Counted from the stretch's first letter, positions 8,754-17,510 are shown. The stretch is 37,705 bases of DNA from CAZBUB01 sp964494985 (GCA_964494985.1 CAZBUB010000026.1:1-37705); one strand, 5' to 3'. Notes: a model not told the origin generated them from the letters alone. A program made the numbers and translations.

Positions 8754-9506
8754 ATGGCAAATTCCTTGGAGTTCACTGATCAGGTTCTGATATGCAGGGT
8801 GGGACAATTCAGAGAGGCTGATTACTGGGTGCGTTTTTTTTCATCCAGCCGGGGAATATTGACAGGATTTGCTTTTGGGGGGGCAAAGAGTAGATGCCGG
8901 TTTCAGGGATGCCTGGATTTCCTCAATCATGTCCTGCTTAAAGTGGATTACAAAGCTCAGGGCAGGTATTTATGTTTGCAAGAAGGAACCCTGTTGCACA
9001 GATTTTCCGGACTACAGCAGGATGTCTCCAGGCTGGGCATGGCAGTCAATTGTCTGAAATTTCTTGAGGCCGCACATGTGGGTACTGGTAATGCCTCAGA
9101 CGTGTTTGAACTGTTTTTAAAAACATTGCTCCTTCTGGATCAGGCCCCGGAAGTCTCGAGCAGTCTACCCTTGCTTTTTCGTACCAGATTGGCTGCGATT
9201 TACGGCTATCAAGCCAACCTGAGCCGTTGCGCCTTGTGCGGCAGGGATCTTTTTTCCATTGCTCGGGCCAATTTTGCCATTCCCCAAGGCAATGCTTTTT
9301 GTTCCGCCTGCGTGTCCCAGCAGACTCCAGGCCAGCAAATCAATGCAAAAGAACTCGAGCTTTTGCAAAAAGCCTTTTTTGTCGCTCCAAAGGACTGGTT
9401 CCAGATCTTTTGTGGAGCACCAAAAAGGGTTTTTTACCTTCTGGACAGGTTTGTGCAGTTCCATACTGGTCTTACCTGGAGAAATGGCCGTTTTGTGCAG
9501 GTCTAA
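8754..9506 (+). CDS. recO: DNA repair protein RecO
   Basis: Mediator that helps load RecA on gaps coated with single-strand binding protein (RecFOR pathway). The N-terminal OB-fold opens with VLICRVGQFREADYWVRFFS, a helical middle follows, and a zinc-binding part has a CALCGR pair and a second CSAC pair (CxxC ... CxxC). The 250-residue length is normal. The start at ATG 8754 has a weak Shine-Dalgarno (TAAGG well upstream), which suggests translation coupled to the RodZ-like gene that ends 18 bases before. Confidence 0.9.
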   Translation: MANSLEFTDQVLICRVGQFREADYWVRFFSSSRGILTGFAFGGAKSRCRFQGCLDFLNHVLLKVDYKAQGRYLCLQEGTLLHRFSGLQQDVSRLGMAVNCLKFLEAAHVGTGNASDVFELFLKTLLLLDQAPEVSSSLPLLFRTRLAAIYGYQANLSRCALCGRDLFSIARANFAIPQGNAFCSACVSQQTPGQQINAKELELLQKAFFVAPKDWFQIFCGAPKRVFYLLDRFVQFHTGLTWRNGRFVQV

Positions 9507-9692
9507 GCTATAGCTCTCCCTCTGCCTGGGGAAGACAATGACTTATGGAATCGGACATTCTGTGCCTGGAATTTAGGAGCTGGACAAGTTGTGGTTACTA
9601 TGATGAACAGTTACAAAATGTAAAGGCTTTTTGCCCTGGTTATTATCTATGACCTTGTTAAATCTAAATCAACACAGGGAAAAGAGAGTAGT

Positions 9693-10559
9693 ATGCATTT
9701 TCAGGATGTTATTTTACGGCTGCAAGAGTACTGGTCCAATTACGGCTGTGTTTTGCATCAGCCCTATGACTTGGAAGTCGGCGCCGGGACTTTTCATCCG
9801 GCCACTGCCTTAAGGGTTCTAGGGCCGGAGCCTTGGTTCACTGCTTATGTGCAGCCTTCCAGAAGGCCCACAGACGGCAGGTATGGCGAAAACCCCAACC
9901 GCCTCCAGCATTATTATCAATATCAGGTCATCCTCAAGCCTAGTCCGGTGGATGCCCAGGAGGCATATCTCCGAAGCCTTTACGCACTGGGCATTGATCC
10001 TTCACGGCACGATATCAGGTTTGTAGAGGATGACTGGGAATCTCCAACTCTGGGAGCCTGGGGGCTGGGATGGGAGGTCTGGCTGGATGGAATGGAAATC
10101 ACCCAGTTTACCTATTTCCAGCAGGTAGGAGGCATAGATTTGCAACCTATCAGCCTGGAGTTGACTTATGGACTGGAGAGGATCTGCATGTATCTGCAGG
10201 GCAAAGAGTCTGTATTTGATTTGAGCTGGAATGATTTCTGTACTTATGGGGATATTCACCACCAGACAGAAGTGGAGCACTCCAAATATAATTTTGAGGA
10301 GAGCTCGCCAGAGATGTTATTAGATTTCTTTGCCGCCTGTGAGCAGGAATGCAAGAAGCTATGTGCCAAGAACCTTCCTTGGCCAGCCTACGACTATTGC
10401 CTGAAGTGCTCCCATCTTTTTAATTTGCTAGAAGCCAGGGGCTCCATATCTATTACAGAGCGTACTGGCTATATAGCCAAAGTCAGGCATCTAGCTTCTT
10501 CTGTGGCTAGACTCTTTGTAGAGCAAAGGCGGGAGATGGGATTTCCTTTATCTGGTTGA
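9693..10559 (+). CDS. glyQ: Glycine-tRNA ligase alpha subunit
   Basis: Catalytic subunit of the alpha2-beta2 bacterial glycyl-tRNA synthetase. The sequence is almost a family consensus: MHFQDVILRLQEYWSNYGC at the start, then RPTDGRYGENPNRLQHYYQ and the class II core through LEVGAGTFHPAT. Length 288 residues. GAGAG precedes the ATG. The 186-base gap behind recO contains the short palindrome TTACA-AAA-TGTAA (9611-9623), but I cannot name a promoter there with confidence. The partner gene glyS is not adjacent: three TRAP transporter genes lie between. Confidence 0.97.
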   Translation: MHFQDVILRLQEYWSNYGCVLHQPYDLEVGAGTFHPATALRVLGPEPWFTAYVQPSRRPTDGRYGENPNRLQHYYQYQVILKPSPVDAQEAYLRSLYALGIDPSRHDIRFVEDDWESPTLGAWGLGWEVWLDGMEITQFTYFQQVGGIDLQPISLELTYGLERICMYLQGKESVFDLSWNDFCTYGDIHHQTEVEHSKYNFEESSPEMLLDFFAACEQECKKLCAKNLPWPAYDYCLKCSHLFNLLEARGSISITERTGYIAKVRHLASSVARLFVEQRREMGFPLSG

Positions 10560-10602
10560 AGAAAGCCAGTTCATAATCAACCTTAAAGTCTGAGGAGAAG
10601 CC

Positions 10603-11643
10603 ATGCGCAAATGGATGCCTATCTTTCTGGTGACCTGCATTGCCCCTTTTTTTGTTTCAGAAGCTGTTCAGGCTGGGAGCCAAAATCTTACCTATAGTAG
10701 CTTCTTCCCGTCTTCCCATGTGCAAAGCGATCTGGCCCAGGAATGGGCTAAGACTGTGGAGGAAGAAACCCAGGACCAGGTACAGATTTCGTTTTATCCT
10801 GGCCAGAGCTTGAGCAAGGCGGATCAAACCTACGACGCTGTGCTTTCTGGCAGGGTGGATATCGGCATGTCCTGTCTCTTGTATACCAGAGGGAGATTTC
10901 CGCTCATGGATTTCATTAATCTGCCATTTGGCAATCCCAGCGGAGAATTCGCAACTGCAGTCTTAAATGAGGTATATGACAAATTTCAGCCCCAGGAACT
11001 GGAGGATGTTCAGGTTATGTATCTGCATGCTCATGGTCCTGGCCTAATACACACTAAAAAAAACCAGGTCAGTTCCATGGAGGACCTAAAGAATCTTAAG
11101 CTACGCTGTCCAGGTTCTGTGGCTCAGAGCATCGAGCTGTTGGGGGCCACTCCTGTGACCATGCCTATGCCAGAGGTTTATCAGGCCCTGCAAAAGAATG
11201 TGGTCCAGGGCGCTGTCTACCCTCTGGAGACTAATCAAGGCTGGAAGATGGGCGAGGTCGTGGATTTTGCCACGGCTGAATATAGTACTGCATATTCAGT
11301 GGGTTTTTTTGTGGTTATGAATAAGGATACGTGGCAATCTTTGCCAGATGATGTCCAGGAGAGCTTCAGCAGAATTAACCAGAAATGGGCTATTAAACAC
11401 GGTCAAGCCTGGGACCAAAGCGACTACAATGGTTTGCAGTCCTTGTTGCGTCAGGGCAAACAGATCAAAGGGGTTTCCCAGGAAGAATCCAGGAGATGGG
11501 AAAAGGCAGTCGAGCCTGTTTTTGACAAGTATGTGGAAAAGAACGAGGAAAAGGGGCTGCCAGGAAAGGAAGTGCTGGATTTCTTGGATAAAAGATTAAA
11601 CGAATATCAAGAAGGGGAATTCCAGAGCAAGTATGTGCAGTAG
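10603..11643 (+). CDS. dctP: TRAP transporter solute-binding protein DctP
   Basis: Periplasmic binding protein of a tripartite ATP-independent transporter, probably for a carboxylate. The signal peptide MRKWMPIFLVTCIAPFFV ends with VQA around residue 24. The mature part has DctP features: SSFFPSSHVQSDLAQEWAK, FYPGQSLSKADQTYDAV, and the conserved arginine region NLKLRCPGSVAQ that usually binds the substrate carboxylate. Start ATG 10603 has a clear GAGGAG. It is 43 bases behind glyQ and followed by dctQ and dctM. The substrate cannot be read from sequence. Confidence 0.9.
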   Translation: MRKWMPIFLVTCIAPFFVSEAVQAGSQNLTYSSFFPSSHVQSDLAQEWAKTVEEETQDQVQISFYPGQSLSKADQTYDAVLSGRVDIGMSCLLYTRGRFPLMDFINLPFGNPSGEFATAVLNEVYDKFQPQELEDVQVMYLHAHGPGLIHTKKNQVSSMEDLKNLKLRCPGSVAQSIELLGATPVTMPMPEVYQALQKNVVQGAVYPLETNQGWKMGEVVDFATAEYSTAYSVGFFVVMNKDTWQSLPDDVQESFSRINQKWAIKHGQAWDQSDYNGLQSLLRQGKQIKGVSQEESRRWEKAVEPVFDKYVEKNEEKGLPGKEVLDFLDKRLNEYQEGEFQSKYVQ

Positions 11644-11679
11644 TTTCCTTGTTAAAATGGAGGATGAGGATTCCTGAAT

Positions 11680-12159
11680 ATGCTCTCTTTGTTGGTAAAT
11701 TCTTTAAGTGGCCTCTTGCAAAAGCTGGCTGGGGTATTGCTAGTCTTGATGATGCTAGTGACCTGTGCAGATGTGGCTGGAAATCTTGTAGGCAAGCCCT
11801 TGTTGGGGGCTGAAGAGATGGTCAGTCTCCTAGCTGCTCTGGTTTTGGCCTTTGTTTTGCCCAAGGCCCATATCAACAGGGCACATATAGGTATTGATCT
11901 CGTTTACCGCACCCTGCCTACCCGGATTCAAAAATGGAATGATACCTTCGTGAGCTTGATCAGCATGGCTTTTTTTCTTGTGGCCAGTTGGCAATGCTTT
12001 GAATATGCGTTCGATCTGCAAAAAGCTGGGGAAGTCAGCGCCACCCTGGAGCTGCCCTTTTTCTATATCCTGTATGCTCTCTCCGTGAGCACTGTAATTT
12101 TGGCCCTGGCTATCCTCCAGGATTTGGTGCAGGCCTGGAGGAGGGGCAGGTATGAGTGA
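11680..12159 (+). CDS. dctQ: TRAP transporter small membrane subunit DctQ
   Basis: A 159-residue protein with four hydrophobic segments (roughly 12-33, 43-63, 86-107, 125-145), the size and topology of DctQ, which pairs with DctM to form the sodium-driven permease. The motif AHINRAHIGIDLVYRTLP in the loop after the second segment is typical of the family. Its end overlaps the dctM start by 8 bases, so the two are translationally coupled. Confidence 0.88.
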   Translation: MLSLLVNSLSGLLQKLAGVLLVLMMLVTCADVAGNLVGKPLLGAEEMVSLLAALVLAFVLPKAHINRAHIGIDLVYRTLPTRIQKWNDTFVSLISMAFFLVASWQCFEYAFDLQKAGEVSATLELPFFYILYALSVSTVILALAILQDLVQAWRRGRYE

Positions 12160-13453
12160 TGTAGTCCTAGTGGGCCTTCTGGGTATCGTATTGTTGATTG
12201 GCCTTTTTTTTTCCAGGATTGCTGTAGCTTATGCTCTATGCATAGTGGGCTTTCTGGGCTATGCATATTTAACCAGTCTCCAGAGTGCGTTGACCCTTGT
12301 CTCCAGGGATATTTACAGCGTGTTTTCTTCTTATGGTTTGGCTCTGGTGCCCTTGTTTGTATTCATGGGCTATATTGCTTACTACGCCGGGGTCAGCCGT
12401 AGGCTCTATGATATGGCTTACAAGCTGGCAGGAAGAGTACGCGGAGGGCTGGCTATGGCCACGATTGCTGCTTGTTCTGCCTTTGGTGCTGTCTGCGGCT
12501 CTACCACAGCCACCGTGGCCACTATAGGCAGCATAGCCCTGCCTGAGATGCAGCGCTACAATTATGGGCCCAGACTGGCTGCAGGGGCTGTGGCAGCAGG
12601 ATCTGGACTGGGTATATTGATGCCTCCCAGTGTGATATTGATTATCTACGGCATACTAACCCAGGTTTCTATAGGCAAGCTTTTTTTGGCTGGAATTCTG
12701 CCGGCTTTTTTGATAGCCCTGCTTTTTGTGTTTGCTATTTGGCTTTATTGTCTGAAATCTCCTGAACAGGGCGAGCCTGGTCAAAGGTTTCCTCTAAGGG
12801 AGAGGTTGAAGGCCCTGCTGGCAATCTGGGAGACCTTGCTCATTTTCCTGCTGGTTATGGGTGGAATGTTTTTTGGGGTCTTCACGCCTACTAAGGCAGG
12901 GGCGGTAGGCTCATTTTTGCTTTTGCTAATCGTGCTTTTGCAGGGCAAGTTGAAATGGACAGGGTTTCTGCAGGCTGTATACGACACCTTGAATGTCTCC
13001 TGCATGGTGATCATGCTGGTAGCCGGGGCTACAATTTTCGGACACTTTTTGGCCTTATCCAGGATTTCCATGGAGCTGGCCAATTTTGTGGCTGGAATGG
13101 ATCTTCCTGGTTGGGCGGTGATGTTTGTTATCTGCGCCATATATCTGTTGGCGGGTTGCTTTATTGACGCCTTGGCCTTGATCACTTTGACCATACCCAT
13201 ATTTTATCCAGTGGTCATGAACCTGGGCTATGACCCAGTCTGGTTCGGAGTAATCATAGTGCTCATAACCCAAATGGGTATTATTACTCCCCCTGTGGGA
13301 GTAAATGCTTATATTGTCAAAGGTATTGCTCCTCATATATCCCTGGAGGATATTTTTATCGGCATTGTGCCTTTTCTTCTCGCGCTGATATTAGGTGTGG
13401 GGTTGTTAATCCTGTTTCCTGGAGTTGTTACTTTTTTGCCGAATTTAAATTGA
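12152..13453 (+). CDS. dctM: TRAP transporter large membrane subunit DctM
   Basis: The transport channel subunit, 433 residues and hydrophobic throughout, with about a dozen membrane segments. Family signatures are visible: the loop CSAFGAVCGSTTATVATIGSIALP, the LGILMPPSVILIIYGI stretch, and VLITQMGIITPPVGVNAYIVK near the end. It overlaps dctQ by 8 bases. It is followed after 74 bases by glyS. Confidence 0.93.
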   Translation: MSDVVLVGLLGIVLLIGLFFSRIAVAYALCIVGFLGYAYLTSLQSALTLVSRDIYSVFSSYGLALVPLFVFMGYIAYYAGVSRRLYDMAYKLAGRVRGGLAMATIAACSAFGAVCGSTTATVATIGSIALPEMQRYNYGPRLAAGAVAAGSGLGILMPPSVILIIYGILTQVSIGKLFLAGILPAFLIALLFVFAIWLYCLKSPEQGEPGQRFPLRERLKALLAIWETLLIFLLVMGGMFFGVFTPTKAGAVGSFLLLLIVLLQGKLKWTGFLQAVYDTLNVSCMVIMLVAGATIFGHFLALSRISMELANFVAGMDLPGWAVMFVICAIYLLAGCFIDALALITLTIPIFYPVVMNLGYDPVWFGVIIVLITQMGIITPPVGVNAYIVKGIAPHISLEDIFIGIVPFLLALILGVGLLILFPGVVTFLPNLN

Positions 13454-13527
13454 TTTATAGATACATATTTACTTAGGGCAGAGTCATCGCACATAATTCA
13501 AAATACCAAATGCAAGGAAAGTGGGTA

Positions 13528-15612
13528 ATGCAATTCGTGTTTGAGATAGGCACCGAAGAGATGCCAGCGAGATTTTTGCCGGAGTTAGAGGAGAATCTGG
13601 CCCAATTGTTTACCTCTCAGCTGGAGACCCTGCGAATATCTGCCCAGGGCCTTCATGTTTATTCCACACCCAGGAGGTTAGTTTGTTGGATAGACTCTTT
13701 GGCCCCAGCCCAGGCCCGGAGGAGAGAGACCATATTCGGCCCTCCGGAAAATGTGGCATATGATTCCCAAGGGGAATTGACCAAGGCTGGGCTGGGGTTT
13801 GCCCGCAGCCAGCAGATCCAGCCTGAGCAATTGTTTGTGCAACATACTTCAAAGGGCAGATATCTGGCAGTGGAAAAGGATGTGGGCGGCGCTCTGACCA
13901 AGGAGCTTATGCCGGAGGTCTGCAGGCAGGTTCTGCATAGCCTGAGCTTTTCCAAAAAAATGCATTGGGAGCCCAGCAGGTTTACCTTTGGCAGACCTAT
14001 ACGCTGGATTCTGGCCTTGCTGGAACATGAATTGATAGCTGTGCATGTGGCTTCCCTTGAATCTCAGCCCAGAACCTGGGGACACAGGGTGCTGGGGGAA
14101 GGGCCGTGGGAACTCTTCAGTGCTGGCGATTATTGGGATGTGATTCAAAACAAGGCCAAGGTGATCCTGGATTTTAGAATCAGAAAGGAGCAGATCCTGG
14201 ACACAGGGAATCGTCTTGCAGCAGAGAAGCAGGGGAAGGTGGTCTGGAATCAAGACCTTTTGCTAGAGGTAGCAAACTTGGTGGAATACCCTAAGCCTAT
14301 ATTGGGCGGTTTTGATCTGAAGTACCTGGAATTGCCCAGAGAAGTTCTTTTGACCAGCATGGAGAGCCATCAAAAGAGTTTTGGCCTGGAAGACGACAAA
14401 GGAAATATTTTACCCTATTTTTTGTGTACTTTGAACCTTGAGCCCCAAGATCTGGAGCTGGTGCGTATAGGTTGGGAGAGGGTTCTCAAAGCTAGGCTGG
14501 AGGACGCTGCGTTCTTCTGGAAGGTGGATTCCGGTGTGGAGCTTGCCCAGTGGCGAGAAAAGCTGGATAAAGTGATCTTTATTGGCCCATTGGGAAGCAT
14601 GGGGGACAAGGCCAAGCGCATGCAGGCCTTTTGCCGCTATCTAAGCCAAACTTTGGCCCCTGAGCTGGAACCGGACTTGATGCGCGCTGCTGATCTGGCC
14701 AAGACTGATCTAGTTTCCGAGATGGTGGGTGAATTCGATAACCTACAGGGCATTATGGGCAGCATTTACGCCAGGCAAAAAGGGGAGTCCGAGACAGTGG
14801 CCCGGGCTATATATGAGCAGTATCTGCCTGCAGGCCAAGACAGTCCTGTACCTTCCTCGCTGGCAGGAGCCTTGCTTTCTATAGCGGACAAGGCAGACAA
14901 TCTTGTAGGCTGCTTCGGTTTGGAAATGCTGCCCACAGGGGCCCATGATCCATATGCCCTACGCAGGCAGGCCTTGGGTATTGTGCGCATTGTGCTAGAA
15001 AAAAGGCTCAGACTCTCTTTAGAACAATTTCTAAGCCAGGCACAAAGCTGCTACCAGAAGGTGGAGTGGCAAATGCAGCCGGAAAGAAGTCTTGAGTTGT
15101 TGCTGGACTTCTTTGCCCAAAGGCTGCGAGCTTTTTATGCTGGAAGCTTTTCTACAAGGATCATTGATGCTGCCCTGGGAGCAGGCCTGGACGATATCTA
15201 TGCCTTGGATCAAAGATTGCGAGCCCTGGAGCGTTTTAGCCAGGACCAGGAATTTGAGGCCGCGGTTTTAACCTTTAAACGAGTGGACAATATTCTGCGC
15301 AAGCAAGGGGACAAGGCAGGCCAGAGCTTGGACGGTGAGTTCAGTGCGGGTTTTTTGCAGGAACAGGCAGAGCAGGAGCTGGCAGCATATCTTGAGCAAA
15401 GCGCCTCAAGATGGCAGGAGCTCAGGCAACAGGAGGATTATGATCAGCTGCTGCAGGAACTGGCCAGAATCAGGCCCATGCTGGACAAGTTTTTTGATCA
15501 GGTCATGGTCATGGCTGAAGACAGGGATCTCAGACTCAACAGGATGAATCTCCTGCAGGCCCTGTTGCACAGGCTGAGCCCCCTGGCTGACTTCAGTGCT
15601 TTGCAGATTTAG
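13528..15612 (+). CDS. glyS: Glycine-tRNA ligase beta subunit
   Basis: Beta subunit of glycyl-tRNA synthetase, needed for tRNA binding and aminoacylation together with GlyQ. It opens with FVFEIGTEEMPARFLPE, a family hallmark, and ends with an anticodon-binding-like helical domain (FFDQVMVMAEDRDLRLNRMN). An upstream ATG at 13510 is possible, but AAGGAAAG lies 9 bases before ATG 13528 and the family starts there, giving 694 residues. Separated from glyQ by dctPQM. Confidence 0.95.
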   Translation: MQFVFEIGTEEMPARFLPELEENLAQLFTSQLETLRISAQGLHVYSTPRRLVCWIDSLAPAQARRRETIFGPPENVAYDSQGELTKAGLGFARSQQIQPEQLFVQHTSKGRYLAVEKDVGGALTKELMPEVCRQVLHSLSFSKKMHWEPSRFTFGRPIRWILALLEHELIAVHVASLESQPRTWGHRVLGEGPWELFSAGDYWDVIQNKAKVILDFRIRKEQILDTGNRLAAEKQGKVVWNQDLLLEVANLVEYPKPILGGFDLKYLELPREVLLTSMESHQKSFGLEDDKGNILPYFLCTLNLEPQDLELVRIGWERVLKARLEDAAFFWKVDSGVELAQWREKLDKVIFIGPLGSMGDKAKRMQAFCRYLSQTLAPELEPDLMRAADLAKTDLVSEMVGEFDNLQGIMGSIYARQKGESETVARAIYEQYLPAGQDSPVPSSLAGALLSIADKADNLVGCFGLEMLPTGAHDPYALRRQALGIVRIVLEKRLRLSLEQFLSQAQSCYQKVEWQMQPERSLELLLDFFAQRLRAFYAGSFSTRIIDAALGAGLDDIYALDQRLRALERFSQDQEFEAAVLTFKRVDNILRKQGDKAGQSLDGEFSAGFLQEQAEQELAAYLEQSASRWQELRQQEDYDQLLQELARIRPMLDKFFDQVMVMAEDRDLRLNRMNLLQALLHRLSPLADFSALQI

Positions 15613-15649
15613 CTGTTTTGGGGTATTATTTTCAAGTCCTGCTGTTTCC

Positions 15650-15679
15650 TTGACAATGGGTAGGTACAGGGTATATAAG
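15650..15679 (+). promoter_or_regulatory. Sigma-70-type promoter of rpsT
   Basis: A perfect TTGACA (15650-15655) is followed by TATATA after 16 bases (15672-15677) or TATAAG after 18 (15674-15679). It lies about 60 bases upstream of the rpsT start and just behind glyS, giving rpsT its own strong promoter. Confidence 0.7.
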
Positions 15680-15738
15680 CGCAATCGCATTCATCAAAAA
15701 CTTTTATTCCAAACAGGATGTGCATGGGGGAGGTTACA

Positions 15739-16011
15739 TTGGCTAATATCAAGCAATCCTTAAAAAGGCATCGACAAAGTCTCAAGGCCAGGGCCAGGAA
15801 CAGGGTGGTCAAAAGCCATGTCAAAAAGGCTGTTAAGGAAGTTAATCAGGCTGTACTTTCCGGAGATAAGCAGCAGGCAGAGCAGGCTCTGCAAAGGGCC
15901 AGCTCAGTACTGGACAAGGCGGCTTCCAAAAATGTCCTGCACTGGAGAAATGCCTCTAGGAGGATCTCCAGACTGAACAGGAAGGTCAATAGGCTGCAGC
16001 AGCCTGGATAA
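15739..16011 (+). CDS. rpsT: Ribosomal protein S20 (TTG start)
   Basis: Primary 16S rRNA-binding protein of the small subunit. The 90-residue basic, helical protein has the canonical opening ANIKQSLKRHRQSLKARARN and the Arg/Lys-rich end RRISRLNRKVNRLQ. The frame can be extended to an ATG at 15718, but the family begins directly before ANIKQS. The codon there is TTG (15739) with a very strong GGGGGAGGT 5 bases upstream, so TTG is the start. E. coli rpsT also starts with UUG, where it is linked to autoregulation. It is expressed from the promoter at 15650. Confidence 0.95.
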   Translation: MANIKQSLKRHRQSLKARARNRVVKSHVKKAVKEVNQAVLSGDKQQAEQALQRASSVLDKAASKNVLHWRNASRRISRLNRKVNRLQQPG

Positions 16012-16028
16012 AAAAGATTTGTCAGAGT

Positions 16029-16062
16029 TCAGGGAGCCCTTTAGGCGCATCAGGCCCCCTGA
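16029..16062 (+). other. Stable hairpin behind rpsT
   Basis: TCAGGGAGCC (16029-16038) pairs with GGCCCCCTGA (16053-16062) with a single A-C mismatch and a 14-base loop. No U-run follows, so this is more likely a 3'-end stabiliser or part of a two-hairpin terminator with the next element. Confidence 0.5.
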
Positions 16063-16097
16063 CTTCCTACAATTTTAGAACGTGCATTCACAATCTT

Positions 16098-16127
16098 AAA
16101 GCCCCTGGCCCTTGGCTGGGGGCTTTT
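16098..16127 (+). terminator. Terminator of rpsT
   Basis: AAAGCCCC (16098-16105) pairs with GGGGCTTT (16119-16126) around a 13-base loop and is followed by only a short T stretch. It is about 90 bases behind the rpsT stop. The strong stem and the A/T flanks support an intrinsic terminator, although the U-tract is short. Confidence 0.65.
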
Positions 16128-16397
16128 ACGTTTGGCCTTGATAGGCATATGGAGAGCCGCGCAGGGCAAGTTTCCGGCAATCTTCTCTTTTTGTCTTGTC
16201 AAGAAGCTTAAAAGAAAATAGACTCCTGATAGACTGAGCTCGGTCTATGCCTTTCGAGGCTTTGTGTTGAAGAAGGGCAAACTGTGCTCGCGTTTTTGGG
16301 GTTGAAGTTTTCATGCTGAGCTGTGCCGGATTTGAGCGCCAAGAATTTTGTGCTTCAGCCCTGGAGCACAAGTCCGTGCAAAAAAGGGAGGGAGGCT

Positions 16398-16670
16398 ATG
16401 CGAAAGCTCGTATTCAGGATCTTCGGATCGGTTTGTATTCTGGTTTTCCCCTTGGCTTTGGGTGTGGCAGTAGCCTCCAATCTGGATGGGGGACAGCTGG
16501 TGAAGATCAGGTGCAATAAATGCCACAGTCTGCAGCGAATTGAAGCAGCACAAAAGGACAGTGAACAGTGGAAGTCCACCGTGGACAGGATGCTCGGCAA
16601 GGGAGCTGAGCTAAATGAGCAGGAGAAAGAGGCAGTCCTGGACTATTTAAGTCAAAAGGAACACGACTAG
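16398..16670 (+). CDS. Small exported monoheme cytochrome c
   Basis: A 90-residue protein with a signal peptide (MRKLVFRIFGSVCILVFPL, cleavage likely after GVAVA) and one heme c motif CNKCH in the short mature domain. The downstream part DRMLGKGAELNEQEKEAVLDYL resembles the C-terminal helix of class I cytochromes, where a methionine serves as the second heme ligand; Met in DRML is the candidate. It would act as a periplasmic electron carrier. The longer frame from 16323 is not needed: ATG 16398 has AAGGGAGGGAGG directly upstream. Partner enzymes are not identifiable here. Confidence 0.85.
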   Translation: MRKLVFRIFGSVCILVFPLALGVAVASNLDGGQLVKIRCNKCHSLQRIEAAQKDSEQWKSTVDRMLGKGAELNEQEKEAVLDYLSQKEHD

Positions 16671-16713
16671 CTCGTCAATTTTTTAGCAAAGTCTCACAAG
16701 GTTCTGCAGAAAT

Positions 16714-16765
16714 GAAGGGGGTTGCCCTGATTTGTGTGTCTTGGAAGGGCAAGAGCACCCCCTTC
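16714..16765. terminator. Long hairpin between the converging cytochrome and adk genes
   Basis: GAAGGGGGT (16714-16722) pairs with ACCCCCTTC (16757-16765), and inside it TGCCC (16723-16727) pairs with GGGCA (16747-16751). There is no U-run on either side, so it is not a textbook terminator, but its position between two convergent genes fits transcription ending or RNA 3'-end protection. Confidence 0.5.
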
Positions 16766-16804
16766 GTGACCTTGTTTGTAAAGGGAAACTTTAATTGCCA
16801 GCCA

Positions 16805-17476
16805 CTACTCCAGCTGCTCCCAAAGGGTTTTCTTGATGCTTTGGATGTCGCCAGCACCGTCTAGCTCAATATACTTGGTTTTGCCCTGCTGGGCCAGCTC
16901 CTTAAAGAAGTAGGCGGCCGCCAGAGTGCCGTTTTCTGTGTCGTAATAGATGTCGTGGCGTTTGTCTATGGCTTCTTCGTCCTGATCGTCTGATCTGGAC
17001 TTCAGCTCCCCGCCGCAGATCCTGCATTTATCCCCGTCCGGCTTAATGGCGTCGATATAGATGTTGTTGGGGTGATTGGGATCGTTGACACAAAGCCTGC
17101 GGCCCATGATTCTGTTTTTGGCTACCTGCCTGTCCAAGGTGATCTCGATCACATAGTCCAGGCTCAAACCTTCCTCCTGCAGGGCCTCCCACAGCTTCTT
17201 GGCCTGGGTCAGATTCCTGGGGAAACCGTCCAGCAGCCAGCCTTTCTGGCCCTTTTCCTTCAAAGTCTGCAGGACCATGGGGATGGTGATGTCATCAGGT
17301 ACCAGCTCTCCGCGATCGATATAGGCCTTGGCCTGCTTGCCCAGCTCTGTACCCTGCTTGATATGCTCCCTGAAGATGGCCCCGGACTCAATATGCTCAA
17401 CATTGTACTTCTCCTTGACCAGGGAACCCTGGGTACCTTTGCCGCTGCCGTTGGGTCCAAACATGAGGATGTTCAT
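16805..17476 (-). CDS. adk: Adenylate kinase with Desulfovibrio-type Cys3-His metal site
   Basis: Interconverts ATP + AMP and 2 ADP. In sulfate reducers it recovers the AMP made when sulfate is activated. The P-loop GPNGSGKGT is at 7-15 and LLDGFPRN in the AMP-binding region. The LID carries Cys129-X5-His135-X15-Cys151-X2-Cys154, the same spacing and numbering I recall for the D. gigas enzyme, which binds zinc, cobalt or iron. Length 223 residues. Start ATG 17476 has a strong GGAGGAGGT. It has its own promoter and a Rex-like site in its leader (separate entries), so it is probably not simply co-transcribed with thiE upstream. Confidence 0.95.
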   Translation of the reverse strand: MNILMFGPNGSGKGTQGSLVKEKYNVEHIESGAIFREHIKQGTELGKQAKAYIDRGELVPDDITIPMVLQTLKEKGQKGWLLDGFPRNLTQAKKLWEALQEEGLSLDYVIEITLDRQVAKNRIMGRRLCVNDPNHPNNIYIDAIKPDGDKCRICGGELKSRSDDQDEEAIDKRHDIYYDTENGTLAAAYFFKELAQQGKTKYIELDGAGDIQSIKKTLWEQLE

Positions 17477-17491
17477 CCCTACCTCCTCCTT

Positions 17492-17509
17492 TTAAGAAAT
17501 TTTTCACAA
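17492..17509 (-). promoter_or_regulatory. Rex-like operator at the adk transcription start
   Basis: The minus strand reads TTGTGAAAAATTTCTTAA, against the Rex consensus TTGTGAA-N4-TTCACAA: the left half is perfect and the right half differs at two positions. It begins directly behind the -10 box, where a repressor would block initiation. Rex is an NADH-sensing repressor reported to control energy genes in Desulfovibrio; binding here is inferred. Confidence 0.45.
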
Positions 17510-17510
17510 A

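Noticed and set aside
16323..16397. N-terminal extension of the cytochrome c gene
   Set aside because: The extension would hide the signal peptide; ATG 16398 has a strong Shine-Dalgarno and begins a clear export signal.
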